Of a stretch of DNA of 64,000 bases, positions 35,751 to 44,773 are shown in pieces. Origin of the DNA: Mariniblastus fucicola (GTDB lineage Bacteria; Planctomycetota; Planctomycetia; Pirellulales; Pirellulaceae). How positions within the stretch are numbered: the first letter of the stretch is position 1; each line of letters opens with the position of its first letter. The stretch covers positions 5,580,001 through 5,644,000 of the forward strand of contig NZ_CP042912.1 in the NCBI RefSeq assembly GCF_008087665.1. Direction: 5' to 3'. A program made the position numbers and the translations under genes. The notes beneath the pieces are model-generated. The model searched no databases. It was not told the origin of the DNA and saw nothing but the letters and a program-made list of their open reading frames with translations.

Positions 35751-36875
35751 TTACTCTGTAAGAAGTGTGGGCAGACTACGAGCGATCTGTTGAAAGGCGT
35801 CTTTCAGCTGGCTGGCATTGGCAGCATGAAAATGTTGGCCGCCACACTTGTTGGCAACCGACTGCATCTCCGCCTGGTTGGCTTCGTCGCTAAACGTGAT
35901 CGTGAAGAGCGCGATTCCGGAATTGGCGATCGTGTTCGCGGCCGAGTTTGGACTGGTGCCGATGTTGTGAACTCCGTCGGTCATCAGGACGATTACCTTG
36001 GACGCTTCCTGCCGACCATAGGTTGCGTTGGTCAGAGCTGATTGCCCGCCAAGCATCCCGCCGCCGATGTTCGTCCCGCCTTTGTCGAAACTGCCAGAGA
36101 TGAACTCTAATTCGTTGATGATCTGGTCATAGTTGTTCGACAGATTCAACAGCGTTGTGCTGTTTTCGTCGTAGATCGTCAGGGCAACCAGTTCTTCGGT
36201 TGGAGACGCGTCAAGTTCATCGACAAACACCTTGGCGGAAGCAATCAAGTCCAGCCACCTGGCCTGCGGCGGAACCGGGTCACCGAAATCCCAGCCAGCC
36301 GGTGCCGCTGCCGGTCCGGGCGGATAAACCGCGGTTTCGCTTGAGCTGTAAGCCATCGATCCGCTTCGGTCGATCACCAACGCAATGTCGATCACGCCCT
36401 GAGTACAAACAGCGGAAATCTGAGGACGGATCTTGACGTTGCTGCCAAAGAATGGAAACAGCAGATCGACTCCGCTGGTGCCACTGGCAAGTGAGTTGGT
36501 CGTCAGGCGAACGGCGTTGCCGGCTCCTGTGTGCGTGAACGTATAGGGGGAGTTGACGTTTGCGCGATCGCCGACCCCATACTCAAGGTCGCCTGATTCG
36601 ATCGGAAGCACAAACGAACCGACTCGATTTCGGTCGGCGAGTTCCTGAGCCGCGAGCAACGCTTTGTTCTTGTCCGCGGTCAGCAAGTACTCGCGACCGG
36701 CGGCTCTTACGGCGGCATCTGTTGCGACCTGCAAGTCGGTGTTTACAGATTCCATTTGCGCAACGTTGATCGCCAGCGCTGCCAGTGCAATCATGACTGG
36801 CAATAGCACGACCATCAGCACCATCGTGGCACCATCGCGGGGACGATGAATTGAAACAGAGCGGCATCTAATCAT
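35751..36875 (-). CDS. TadG-like protein with von Willebrand A domain
   Basis: A 374-residue protein from ATG 36875 (frame open to 36935). The N-terminal pilin-like helix is PRDGATMVLMVVLLPVMIAL followed by AALAINVAQMESVNTDLQ, the TadE/TadG type. A von Willebrand A domain follows with an intact MIDAS: DIALVIDRSGSMAYSSS (DxSxS), then threonine in LVALTIYDEN and the DGVHNIG loop (VIVLMTDGVHNIGTS). Such proteins are surface-anchored and may mediate metal-dependent binding. It sits between two TadE genes: the upstream one ends 50 bases before this start and the next starts 6 bases after its stop, so the three are co-transcribed. Confidence 0.88.
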   Translation of the reverse strand: MIRCRSVSIHRPRDGATMVLMVVLLPVMIALAALAINVAQMESVNTDLQVATDAAVRAAGREYLLTADKNKALLAAQELADRNRVGSFVLPIESGDLEYGVGDRANVNSPYTFTHTGAGNAVRLTTNSLASGTSGVDLLFPFFGSNVKIRPQISAVCTQGVIDIALVIDRSGSMAYSSSETAVYPPGPAAAPAGWDFGDPVPPQARWLDLIASAKVFVDELDASPTEELVALTIYDENSTTLLNLSNNYDQIINELEFISGSFDKGGTNIGGGMLGGQSALTNATYGRQEASKVIVLMTDGVHNIGTSPNSAANTIANSGIALFTITFSDEANQAEMQSVANKCGGQHFHAANASQLKDAFQQIARSLPTLLTE

Positions 36876-36924
36876 TGACAAATCTCTAACACAAGGATCC
36901 AAAGTTTTGTTTCTGGGATCACGT

Positions 36925-37353
36925 TCATTCAACACGTAGGGTGACCGATTTGGTCAGCAGTTTTCCAGGGTACAGGCTGCCGGCGATCGCGTTTTGAGCA
37001 TAATCTGCTTCCACCGTGACGGTGAAGTAATCACCAACGGTGAGCGTCTGGGGGTCCGGGGGATCAAGTACGATCGAGTATCCTTTGACACCTTGAGCGT
37101 CCAGCAAATTCTCACACTGGAAGACTACGTTCTCCGATTCGGATTCGGGCACGATGCCGACCCGTGCTCCTTCGTAAGCAGAGATCTTGAGTGTTTGCTG
37201 AACGTAGAACATTCCGCAAATATCGAGAGTCGCCGTTAGTACCAACAGAAACATGGGTAAACACACAGCCAACTCGGCGACCGCGGCACCGCGACGGGTA
37301 TTGTTTTTGTTGGATGTTAAAGCACGTGTCTTCTTCATAGTCGGCAGATTCAT
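36925..37353 (-). CDS. TadE-family pilus protein
   Basis: A 142-residue protein starting MNLPTMKKTRALTSNKNN; the second Met is an alternative. The TadE pattern is RRGAAVAELAVCLPMFLLVL (small Gly-Ala, Glu five after the helix start and Pro within it), then TATLDICGMFYVQQTLKISA, and a soluble domain of two strands ending in KLLTKSVTLRVE. It begins the minus-strand Tad-like cluster of three genes; no ATPase, peptidase or outer-membrane secretin of a Tad system is in the window, so the machinery is encoded elsewhere. Confidence 0.85.
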   Translation of the reverse strand: MNLPTMKKTRALTSNKNNTRRGAAVAELAVCLPMFLLVLTATLDICGMFYVQQTLKISAYEGARVGIVPESESENVVFQCENLLDAQGVKGYSIVLDPPDPQTLTVGDYFTVTVEADYAQNAIAGSLYPGKLLTKSVTLRVE

Positions 37354-37561
37354 TCACGACAAAAACTGGGGGCAACGTACGGAGTGAACTCTAGGTCAGG
37401 TTCCGTGTCGACCTGGCGATAAATCTGCCCGATAATAAGGGCAAACACCCCGATTTCAGGAATCGCGTTCACGTTGTAGCGTTTCTGACGGCGTGGATTT
37501 TTAGAGAACCGCAGACTGCACAGCAAGCATTCACCGTGATTTGAAATCAACCAATGATGAT

Positions 37562-38341
37562 TCAGAACGGAAATTGATCATCGATTGTCGAATCAGAAAG
37601 CTCGACAAGAAACATGCCAAGCCTTTCAACGAGCACTTCCATCATCCGCTCTCCTTTGGCAGCGCTGGCTGCGTGCGGGTCCGCGGCGCCGGAGTTTGTC
37701 GTGAGTAGATGCCACGGTCGCGAAATCGAAACCCAGCCTTTATTAAGTGCGTCGAATCGCATTGGCCGAACGGAGCCAGCGTCTGCGGGTAGCGTCCCGT
37801 CATCATTGACGGCGACGTACTCGGGAAAGTAAGCGAGGCCAAAAGAAGTCTCCATCTCGCCGGCGTGGTCTTCGCCTTTGGAAAAGATATCGAAGTAGAC
37901 GTCCTCAAAGGCCCGAAACCAGTCGCACAGAAAAAGCTGAGCCTCCGTTTTGCCAGACATCTCGCGCAAGAACGGTTTGAAGCCGTTGCCGCCGTGACTG
38001 TTGAGGATCACGACTTTGCGAATGCCAGACGTCAAAAGCGAGTCGACGACATCTTCAATGACGCGGTGCAGCGTCGAAGGGTTCAGGTTGATTGCGAAGG
38101 GAAACTCACGCATGTTCGTTTCGGTACCGTATGGAATTGTGGGCAACAGGAGGACTTTGGCTCCCTGGTCCCATGCGGCTTCACAAATTTTTTCTCCGAC
38201 GATCGTGCCTTCGAACAAATCCGTGCCGTACGGCAGGTGTAAATTGTGCGGCTCGGTCGCCCCCATCGGCAAAACGGCGACTTCGTAGTCATTCTGTTTG
38301 ATGGTGGCGTAGTTGGTTTGTGACAGGTTCCACGGTTTCAT
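37562..38341 (-). CDS. Creatininase-family amidohydrolase
   Basis: A 259-residue protein from ATG 38341 (frame open to 38491). The creatininase metal and active-site motifs are AVLPMGATEPHNLHLPYGTD (E, H, D ligands), KVVILNSHGGNGF and DHAGEMETSFGLAYFPE. Members are zinc/manganese amidohydrolases that open cyclic amides (creatinine, guanidine-derived rings) or act in cofactor maturation such as MftE. Substrate here is unknown; no creatine-utilisation or mycofactocin genes are visible nearby. The first ATG of the convergent hybrid kinase gene (38433) is on the other strand just upstream, so their promoters share about 90 bases. Confidence 0.88.
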   Translation of the reverse strand: MKPWNLSQTNYATIKQNDYEVAVLPMGATEPHNLHLPYGTDLFEGTIVGEKICEAAWDQGAKVLLLPTIPYGTETNMREFPFAINLNPSTLHRVIEDVVDSLLTSGIRKVVILNSHGGNGFKPFLREMSGKTEAQLFLCDWFRAFEDVYFDIFSKGEDHAGEMETSFGLAYFPEYVAVNDDGTLPADAGSVRPMRFDALNKGWVSISRPWHLLTTNSGAADPHAASAAKGERMMEVLVERLGMFLVELSDSTIDDQFPF

Positions 38342-38432
38342 TAATGCACCTTGAGCGAGTTGTCGGAAAACAAATTCTATCGAAATTTTGAATTCTCGTG
38401 CTGCAGCGCCTAAAATCCTGTTGAGGACCACC

Positions 38433-40919
38433 ATGCTCACAAAGCAAACCGGCATACTTGCGATTCTTGTTTGCAGTTGGCTAGTCACCACCTGCCAGGC
38501 TCAAACTTCGCCACAGCTGGACTGGTTGTCCGAAGAAGAGCGACAGTTTCTCAAGGACCACCCTACCCTTCGCATCGCGCCGACTCCCCATTTCCCGCCG
38601 TTCGAATATTGGGACCCCGGACTAAATCGGCAGTCCCGCGACGACGATGTTTTTGCCGGAGTCGTCTCCAGTTACCTCGAACATTTTGAGAAGGAATTGG
38701 GTATTGAGTTCGAACTGGTTCGAACCGAAACGTGGGCGGAGAATCTCTCGATGCTCAAGTCACGGAAAATCGATGCCGTTGGGCTGCTGGTTCCGTGGGA
38801 CGACCGCGACTACGTTTCTGTCAGCAAACCCTACATCACCTACCCGGCGGTGATCGTGGTGCGGAAGGAAGTCACCGACGATCTATCTCTCAAAGATCTT
38901 GCGGGCAAAAAGGTCGCGGTGCCCAACGACTACACGGGCGAGTCTTTTCTGCGTCAGAACCATCCGGACATCGTCGTTGTCGAAGCCGATGATCCGAGTG
39001 ATGGAATTCGCATGGTTTCGACGGGCGAAGTGGATGCTTTTTTTGGCGGAGCAGCCGCAGTGGCTTACGTGGCTCAGCGAGCAGGAATTTCGAACGTCCG
39101 CATCGCCGGCGAGTCAGACTTTCAGTACACCAACGGATTTGGAGTGCGTAGCGACTGGAAGACCTTTGCAGACATCATTACCAAAACGCTGGACCGGATT
39201 CCCGATGGACAAAAAAGTGCGTTCCATTCGCAATGGATCACCGAAGGGTTCCTGCAAAAGAAGTTTTACGAGACCAGAAAGTTCTGGTGGTTGCTTGGCA
39301 CGTCAGCGTCGCTGCTGCTGATGGGCTCGATCGCGATGGTCATTTGGAATCGCAAACAGGCTGCCTTCATTGATCGCCTGGAAGAACAGAAAAAACACAC
39401 GGACGCGGCCAGGCGTGAAGCGGAAGAAGCCAACGAGGCTAAAAGTGCTTTCGTGGCAATGATCAGTCACGAGATCCGCACGCCGATGAATGGTGTGTTG
39501 GGCATGTGCGAACTGCTGCGAGGGACGGATCTGAACGCCAAACAACGGGACTACCTTAGTTCCGCCAGCGGCAGCGCGAAAAACCTTGTCGAGCTGATCA
39601 ATGACATTCTGGATTTCTCAAAGATGGAAGCTGGAAAGCTGGAGCTTGATCCTCAACCGTTTTCGCTACAGAAGTTGATCCACGAGGTTGTAACGCTGAT
39701 GAAGACACAGGCGGATGCCAAAGGGTTGCAACTGAGCGTTTCCAAAGACGACTCGCTGTCCCAAGCTTACCTCGGCGACGAGTTGCGTATCCGTCAGATC
39801 CTGCTGAACTTGCTGAGCAACGCGATCAAGTTTACGTCCAACGGTGCAGTCCACGTTCGAATTCGGCGTACCGGTGTGACAAACGACGACTCTCATTTGG
39901 TCGAATTTGAAGTCGAAGATTCCGGGATTGGGATCGCTGCCGACAAAATTGATCGCATCTTTGAGCCTTTCGAACAGGAAGAAATCAGCACGACCAGACG
40001 TTACGGCGGAACGGGTTTGGGACTTTCTATTTGTCGGCAACTGGCGGAGATGATGGGCGGCACCGCTTCGGTGACTTCAGAAATCGGCAACGGAAGTACG
40101 TTTCGATTTTCGGCGAAGCTTCAACCAACTGATCCGCTGCCCGATGAACCGCTTTCCGGGATCGGTACCAATCTGGATAGAGCGGCGCGGCGACAAGTGC
40201 TGTTGGCTGAGGACAATCCGATCAATCAGAAAGTCGTCACGGGACTGCTGGACTTGCGGGGCCACGATGTGGATATTGTGACGACGGGTGAAGACGCACT
40301 GGCTGCCATCGCCAGCGGACGATACGACATCGTGCTGATGGACATTGAAATGCCAGGAATGGACGGCCTGACGGCGATCGCCAGGCTCAGAAGTATTGAG
40401 GGTTCCGGCGGGGAGCGGCAACGCGTCGTGGCGATGACCGGGCATGCCATGTCAGGAGACCGCGAACGTTTTCTGAAAGCAGGAATGGACGGTCACCTGG
40501 TCAAGCCGTTTACGCCAGACGAGCTATACGCTGTGGTCGAATGTCAACGCAGACCTCATCGCAAGGCGACAACTGACAACGATAGAGACCGTGCAAGGCG
40601 CGATGTGATCGATCGGGATCAGGCTTTGGCCGCAACGGGCGGAAACGTGAAACTTGCGGAAGTGCTGTTCGAAACCTGCATGGAGGAGTCGCCAAAGATT
40701 CTCGAGCAGGCGAAACAGGCGATCGGACAAGGCGACTTCGTGACCACCAGACGCTGTGGGCACTCGCTCAGATCAAGCTTCGGAGCGATCGGAGCCACTC
40801 GTGCCGCCGCGGCTTCTGAAAAACTCGAGTTTCTGGAATCGTCCGACGCAGAACAGTACCTCAACGCCGTCGAGGAAATAGAGCTGGCCCTCGGCGAACT
40901 TGAAAGGTACGCGAACTAA
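38433..40919 (+). CDS. Hybrid sensor histidine kinase with periplasmic solute-binding domain, receiver and Hpt
   Basis: An 828-residue sensor. Start at ATG 38433, with TGAGGA upstream, gives a signal peptide. The periplasmic part (about residues 30-265) is a SBP_bac_3-type solute-binding domain ([21 protein letters not shown]-type end). One membrane helix follows ([20 protein letters not shown]), then a coiled linker and HisKA with the phosphoacceptor His346 in [10 protein letters not shown], an HATPase domain, a receiver with Asp637 in [12 protein letters not shown], and a C-terminal Hpt domain with His777 in [10 protein letters not shown]. It probably senses a small solute such as an amino acid and drives a phosphorelay; no separate response regulator is adjacent. 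Its stop overlaps the convergent gene by 3 bases. Confidence 0.95.
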   Translation: MLTKQTGILAILVCSWLVTTCQAQTSPQLDWLSEEERQFLKDHPTLRIAPTPHFPPFEYWDPGLNRQSRDDDVFAGVVSSYLEHFEKELGIEFELVRTETWAENLSMLKSRKIDAVGLLVPWDDRDYVSVSKPYITYPAVIVVRKEVTDDLSLKDLAGKKVAVPNDYTGESFLRQNHPDIVVVEADDPSDGIRMVSTGEVDAFFGGAAAVAYVAQRAGISNVRIAGESDFQYTNGFGVRSDWKTFADIITKTLDRIPDGQKSAFHSQWITEGFLQKKFYETRKFWWLLGTSASLLLMGSIAMVIWNRKQAAFIDRLEEQKKHTDAARREAEEANEAKSAFVAMISHEIRTPMNGVLGMCELLRGTDLNAKQRDYLSSASGSAKNLVELINDILDFSKMEAGKLELDPQPFSLQKLIHEVVTLMKTQADAKGLQLSVSKDDSLSQAYLGDELRIRQILLNLLSNAIKFTSNGAVHVRIRRTGVTNDDSHLVEFEVEDSGIGIAADKIDRIFEPFEQEEISTTRRYGGTGLGLSICRQLAEMMGGTASVTSEIGNGSTFRFSAKLQPTDPLPDEPLSGIGTNLDRAARRQVLLAEDNPINQKVVTGLLDLRGHDVDIVTTGEDALAAIASGRYDIVLMDIEMPGMDGLTAIARLRSIEGSGGERQRVVAMTGHAMSGDRERFLKAGMDGHLVKPFTPDELYAVVECQRRPHRKATTDNDRDRARRDVIDRDQALAATGGNVKLAEVLFETCMEESPKILEQAKQAIGQGDFVTTRRCGHSLRSSFGAIGATRAAAASEKLEFLESSDAEQYLNAVEEIELALGELERYAN

Positions 40920-42829
40920 TTCTGGTTCCGCTGGACTACAGTGACGTCGCTTCGTTTCTGACGAAAGTTCGCGACTCCAGTGGTAGAAACCTTGGCTCCA
41001 GTGACGTCGACCATTTTCAACTTTGGCAGCTTTGCAATCTTGAGCAAACCCGCATCCGTGACCGTCGTGTTGGCGACATGAAGCATCTTAAGCCCAGGAA
41101 TCTTTAGCAGTTCATCCAACTGACCGTCGTTGATCGACGAGTTGCTAAGGTCCAGCTCTCGCAAGGCAGCCAACTGCCCAAGACGCTTCAGCGATCCGGG
41201 TTCGAGGACACAAGCGTTCAGGTACAACTCTTCCAGCAGATCGAGTCGCTGCAACCCGGTCGCTCGCTCCTTCGTGAATTTGGCCTTCGAGACGTCCAGC
41301 TTCCTGAGGTTGATGCAGCTTCCGATCACATCAAACGCACTGTCACGCAACTTTCCATCCATGGCGGCAAGTTCCGAGATCGTGCCAATGTTTTCGATCC
41401 GCTTTTCAACGTCGCGACTGCTGACTTTCAGGAACTCGGCATAGTCTTTATCCAACTCGGCGTAGGAACGGCCGATCATCGCCTGAAATACGTTTGGCTT
41501 GACGTTTCGCACGTGAATCTGCCGCATAAACTTTACCAACACTGGCTGCAGGTTGTATTGTCGACTATCCATCAGCATGTGCGCCACGCCAGCGGATTCC
41601 GCATACAAAAAAGGCAAATCTGTGCGACGCTGGAACGCCTGCATATCCATGGCCGCCAATTCACCGATAGGAACGTGATAGTTTTCTCGCAACAATCGCC
41701 AGCGAGAATACTGCAGACGCTGAGAATCGAAGCCGCCAAGCGTTGCGATCTGTCCGTCGATCTTGAGCGATTCAAAGTACATCGCCAAACCTTCATCCAG
41801 CCACAAGAAGTGCTGTGCGAAAGGCATGTTCCTGGTTGCGATCGATTCCCGGAACATCTGGTGCGTAAGCTCGTGCCGCCAGGTGGAATCGTCACGCTGC
41901 CCCTGAATGTTGGTCGCGGGAAAAAAGGAAACTTTCAGATCACCGTTGTAGTAGCCCGCCGACCGTTCAATTCCCGGCTGCAGCGGCAGCACTTGCTTGA
42001 CGTAGTCTGCATGATCTTTGAAAAACACCACGCGAAATCGCCTGCGAGGAATCTTCAGCGAGCCATTTCCAGCGAGCCATTTTTTGACGATCGGACCCTT
42101 GGCCCAATATTCAAAGAATACCTGTCGCCAGACGTAGTGCCATGACTCGAGCCACTGCGCCAACAGGGCCGTTTCCTTTTCAGAAGCGTTCGAATCGATC
42201 TGAAAATGTGGAGTATTGATTGTGAAAAAACTTTTGGCAGGCCAACCGACGACGTCATGCGGACGGCTGCTAACCCGCGGAGCTTTCACTTTTTCAGAAT
42301 GAATTCGCCAAGTGCCGTCGTTGAGTTTGTTGTGACCGAGCATCCGACGGACTTCTTGGTGATCGCGATCAAAGTGAATGACTTCGTGCAACAATCGAAA
42401 CGCGACAGCGTAAGATCCGTCCTCTGCCGCCTCCTTCGCCAGCTCCAGAATCTTCGCCGCGTGAGCGACTTTGATCTCGTTCAGCTTCTCCAGCCATGTC
42501 GCCTTCGGACCCTTGATCGGCGCGACCGGCATGCTCTTTTCGGTCGGTAGAAAGATGTATTGTCGATCAAGCCCGTATTCCCGATAGACTTTGAAAGTCT
42601 GTGTGACCTGTTCTTCGATCCCCTTGCTGCGGCACCACATCGCGAGCTCCTGAAGCTCGGCGCCGAACTCGCGGTGCAGCAAAATTCGCTTTGCACGCCA
42701 GTTCGTGGCCGTCTGCTTTTTCGCTTCACTTTGAAACGCAAACAGCGGTGTGGATAAAAGACAAACGACAACAGCAACCTGCGCCAGTCGCGACATCGTT
42801 CTGCAAATTGGCAAGTCAACCATCGTCAT
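40916..42829 (-). CDS. DUF1570-like metallopeptidase-type protein with C-terminal LRR
   Basis: A 637-residue protein with a signal peptide ([19 protein letters not shown]); a second Met (42796) is an alternative start. The middle has [18 protein letters not shown] and [20 protein letters not shown], the HExxH...E pattern of DUF1570/gluzincin-type proteins, with a predicted metal-dependent peptidase activity. The C-terminal ~150 residues are leucine-rich repeats ([49 protein letters not shown]). It follows oligoendopeptidase F by 17 bases on the same strand and converges with the hybrid kinase with overlapping stop codons (TAA at 40917-40919; TAG read from 40916-40918 on the other strand). Confidence 0.82.
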   Translation of the reverse strand: MTMVDLPICRTMSRLAQVAVVVCLLSTPLFAFQSEAKKQTATNWRAKRILLHREFGAELQELAMWCRSKGIEEQVTQTFKVYREYGLDRQYIFLPTEKSMPVAPIKGPKATWLEKLNEIKVAHAAKILELAKEAAEDGSYAVAFRLLHEVIHFDRDHQEVRRMLGHNKLNDGTWRIHSEKVKAPRVSSRPHDVVGWPAKSFFTINTPHFQIDSNASEKETALLAQWLESWHYVWRQVFFEYWAKGPIVKKWLAGNGSLKIPRRRFRVVFFKDHADYVKQVLPLQPGIERSAGYYNGDLKVSFFPATNIQGQRDDSTWRHELTHQMFRESIATRNMPFAQHFLWLDEGLAMYFESLKIDGQIATLGGFDSQRLQYSRWRLLRENYHVPIGELAAMDMQAFQRRTDLPFLYAESAGVAHMLMDSRQYNLQPVLVKFMRQIHVRNVKPNVFQAMIGRSYAELDKDYAEFLKVSSRDVEKRIENIGTISELAAMDGKLRDSAFDVIGSCINLRKLDVSKAKFTKERATGLQRLDLLEELYLNACVLEPGSLKRLGQLAALRELDLSNSSINDGQLDELLKIPGLKMLHVANTTVTDAGLLKIAKLPKLKMVDVTGAKVSTTGVANFRQKRSDVTVVQRNQN

Positions 42830-42846
42830 TCGATTTCCACGTTCCG

Positions 42847-44649
42847 TTACAGCAAAGAATCCAACTCTTCAACAAGACTGCCAAAATGCTTCAGCGCCGT
42901 GTCAACCGGTTCGGGTTTTTCCAGATCAACTCCAGCGTCGCGAAGCAGGTCCAGCGGATATTGTGAACAGCCGCCCTTGAGAAATCCAAGATAGTCGCTC
43001 AGCTCCTGCTCGCCACCGTTGAGGACCCGTTGGCTCAGCGCGATCGCCGCCGAAAGCCCCGTTGCGTACTGATAAACATAGAACGCACGATAGAAGTGTG
43101 GGATGCGAAAACATTCCAGCTCCAGCTCTTTGTCGATCGCAAAATCGGGCCCGAAGTAGTCTTTTAGCAATCCGCCGTAGACTTCTTTGAATGCGTCAAC
43201 GGTTAGTGGCTCACCGGCTTCGCACATCTCGTGCGTCTTCTTTTCGAACTCCGCGAACATCGTCTGGCGAATAATCGTGGCGCGAATCGAATCGATTTCG
43301 TTGTTCAATAGATAGGCCCGGAAACGATCGTCTTTGGCATTCTTGAGCATGTGCTGTGTCAGAAGCTGCTCGTTAAATGTACTGGCGACTTCGGCGACAA
43401 AGATCGTGTAGTTGTAGTACTCGAATGGCTGATTGTTCTTTGAATACCACGAGTGCATCGAGTGTCCGGCTTCGTGCGTCAACGTGAAAACATCGTTGAG
43501 GACTTTCGGCTTGAAGTTCATCAAAATGTAGGGGTCGCCGTCAAAGCTTCCCGCGCTGAACGCGCCGGATTGCTTGCCCTTGTTCGGATAGCGATCGCAC
43601 CAGCGACCCGAAAGACCGCCGCGGAGCGTGGAGACGTACTCTTCGCCAAGCGGGGCCAGCGATTCGCAAACCGCTTCCACGGCCTCGTCCCAGGAATGCT
43701 CGACTTCGATGTCGCTGAGAATCGGCACGTAGGTATCGTAGTGATGGATCTCATCCAGGCCCATTTTGCGTTTCCGCAAATCGTAGAACTTGTACAGCGC
43801 AGGCAAGTTGCTGCGAACGGATTCGACCAGTGAATCGTAAACCGATTGAGGCACGTTGTCGCCGTAAAGTTCGCTGTGCAGCGCGCTGTCGTAACCGCGG
43901 GCTCTCGCGTAGTAGCAATCTTTTTGAATGGAGCCTTGCAACATCGCGGCAAGCGAATTTTCATGAGCCGCGAACTGTTCGTAGTATTGATGGAAAGCTT
44001 TCTTGCGGACTTCGCGATCCGGCGAAATCAGGAACTGTGAAAAAGAACTGTTGGTCAGTTCCGACTCTTCGCCATTGGCATCCTTGAGCGTTCCAAACTT
44101 CAAGTCGGAATCGTTCAGCTGACGGAAAATTCGACCGGCGGCTCCCGCCATCTCGCCCTGCATCGCCAGCAAGTGCTCTTCTTTTTCGCCAAGCGTGTAT
44201 TTTTTGTAGCGAGTCAAGCGTTCGAGGCTGAGCTTGTACAAGGACAGGCAGTCTTCGGCCAGAAACGATTCCAGCTTCTCATCTTCGATCGCCAAAATCT
44301 CCGGACGCATGAAACTGGCGGCTTCACCGGCGCGGACGGCGATGTTCTGGAACCGCATCATCATGCCCTGGTAGTGGCTGTTGGCCTGGTCTTCAGATGT
44401 CTTGAGCATCGCGTAGTAGGCAACGCGTTCGCCGATGCGATTGATTTTGGAATCGAAGTCCAAACAGTCGGCCAGCATCTGGGCGCTTTCACCAAGCTTG
44501 CCCCGAAACTCTTCATAACCTGGCGTCATGGATTTAAATTTTTCGAGAGCTGTTTCCCATGCTTCGTCGTTGGGGAAAAGCGATCCAAGATCCCAGGTGT
44601 CGTTGATGTCAACTTCGGATCGTTCAGGCAGGCGAACTACAGTATTCAT
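42847..44649 (-). CDS. pepF: Oligoendopeptidase F (M3 family)
   Basis: A 600-residue zinc oligopeptidase of the usual length. The catalytic motif HEAGHSMHSWYS is at about residue 391, with the later Glu-containing GKPFEYYNYTIFVAEVASTF completing the zinc site, and the family N-terminus VRLPERSEVDINDTWDLGSL is typical of PepF. It hydrolyses short peptides of about 7-17 residues in the cytoplasm. It precedes the DUF1570-like gene by 17 bases on the same strand, so they probably share a transcript; both are peptidases, which may be functional or coincidental. Start at ATG 44649. Confidence 0.95.
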   Translation of the reverse strand: MNTVVRLPERSEVDINDTWDLGSLFPNDEAWETALEKFKSMTPGYEEFRGKLGESAQMLADCLDFDSKINRIGERVAYYAMLKTSEDQANSHYQGMMMRFQNIAVRAGEAASFMRPEILAIEDEKLESFLAEDCLSLYKLSLERLTRYKKYTLGEKEEHLLAMQGEMAGAAGRIFRQLNDSDLKFGTLKDANGEESELTNSSFSQFLISPDREVRKKAFHQYYEQFAAHENSLAAMLQGSIQKDCYYARARGYDSALHSELYGDNVPQSVYDSLVESVRSNLPALYKFYDLRKRKMGLDEIHHYDTYVPILSDIEVEHSWDEAVEAVCESLAPLGEEYVSTLRGGLSGRWCDRYPNKGKQSGAFSAGSFDGDPYILMNFKPKVLNDVFTLTHEAGHSMHSWYSKNNQPFEYYNYTIFVAEVASTFNEQLLTQHMLKNAKDDRFRAYLLNNEIDSIRATIIRQTMFAEFEKKTHEMCEAGEPLTVDAFKEVYGGLLKDYFGPDFAIDKELELECFRIPHFYRAFYVYQYATGLSAAIALSQRVLNGGEQELSDYLGFLKGGCSQYPLDLLRDAGVDLEKPEPVDTALKHFGSLVEELDSLL

Positions 44650-44710
44650 GATCGAAAAAGCAAATAGGTTGGTTGCAAAGCCGACATGATACGAAATTTG
44701 GCCAGATAAT

Positions 44711-44773
44711 GTTATCGCAGTCCAGTGCGATTCTGTTACCGCAGTCCTGTGTGATTCTACTATCGCAATTGGA
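44711..44773. repeat. Diverged 24-bp tandem repeat at the U32 gene end
   Basis: GTTATCGCAGTCCAGTGCGATTCT (44711-44734) is followed by GTTACCGCAGTCCTGTGTGATTCT (44735-44758), four differences in 24, and then a partial third unit, ACTATCGCAATTGGA (44759-44773), that overlaps the last codons and stop (44760) of the U32 gene. It is the third short tandem repeat at or just past a gene 3' end in this window. Confidence 0.8.
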
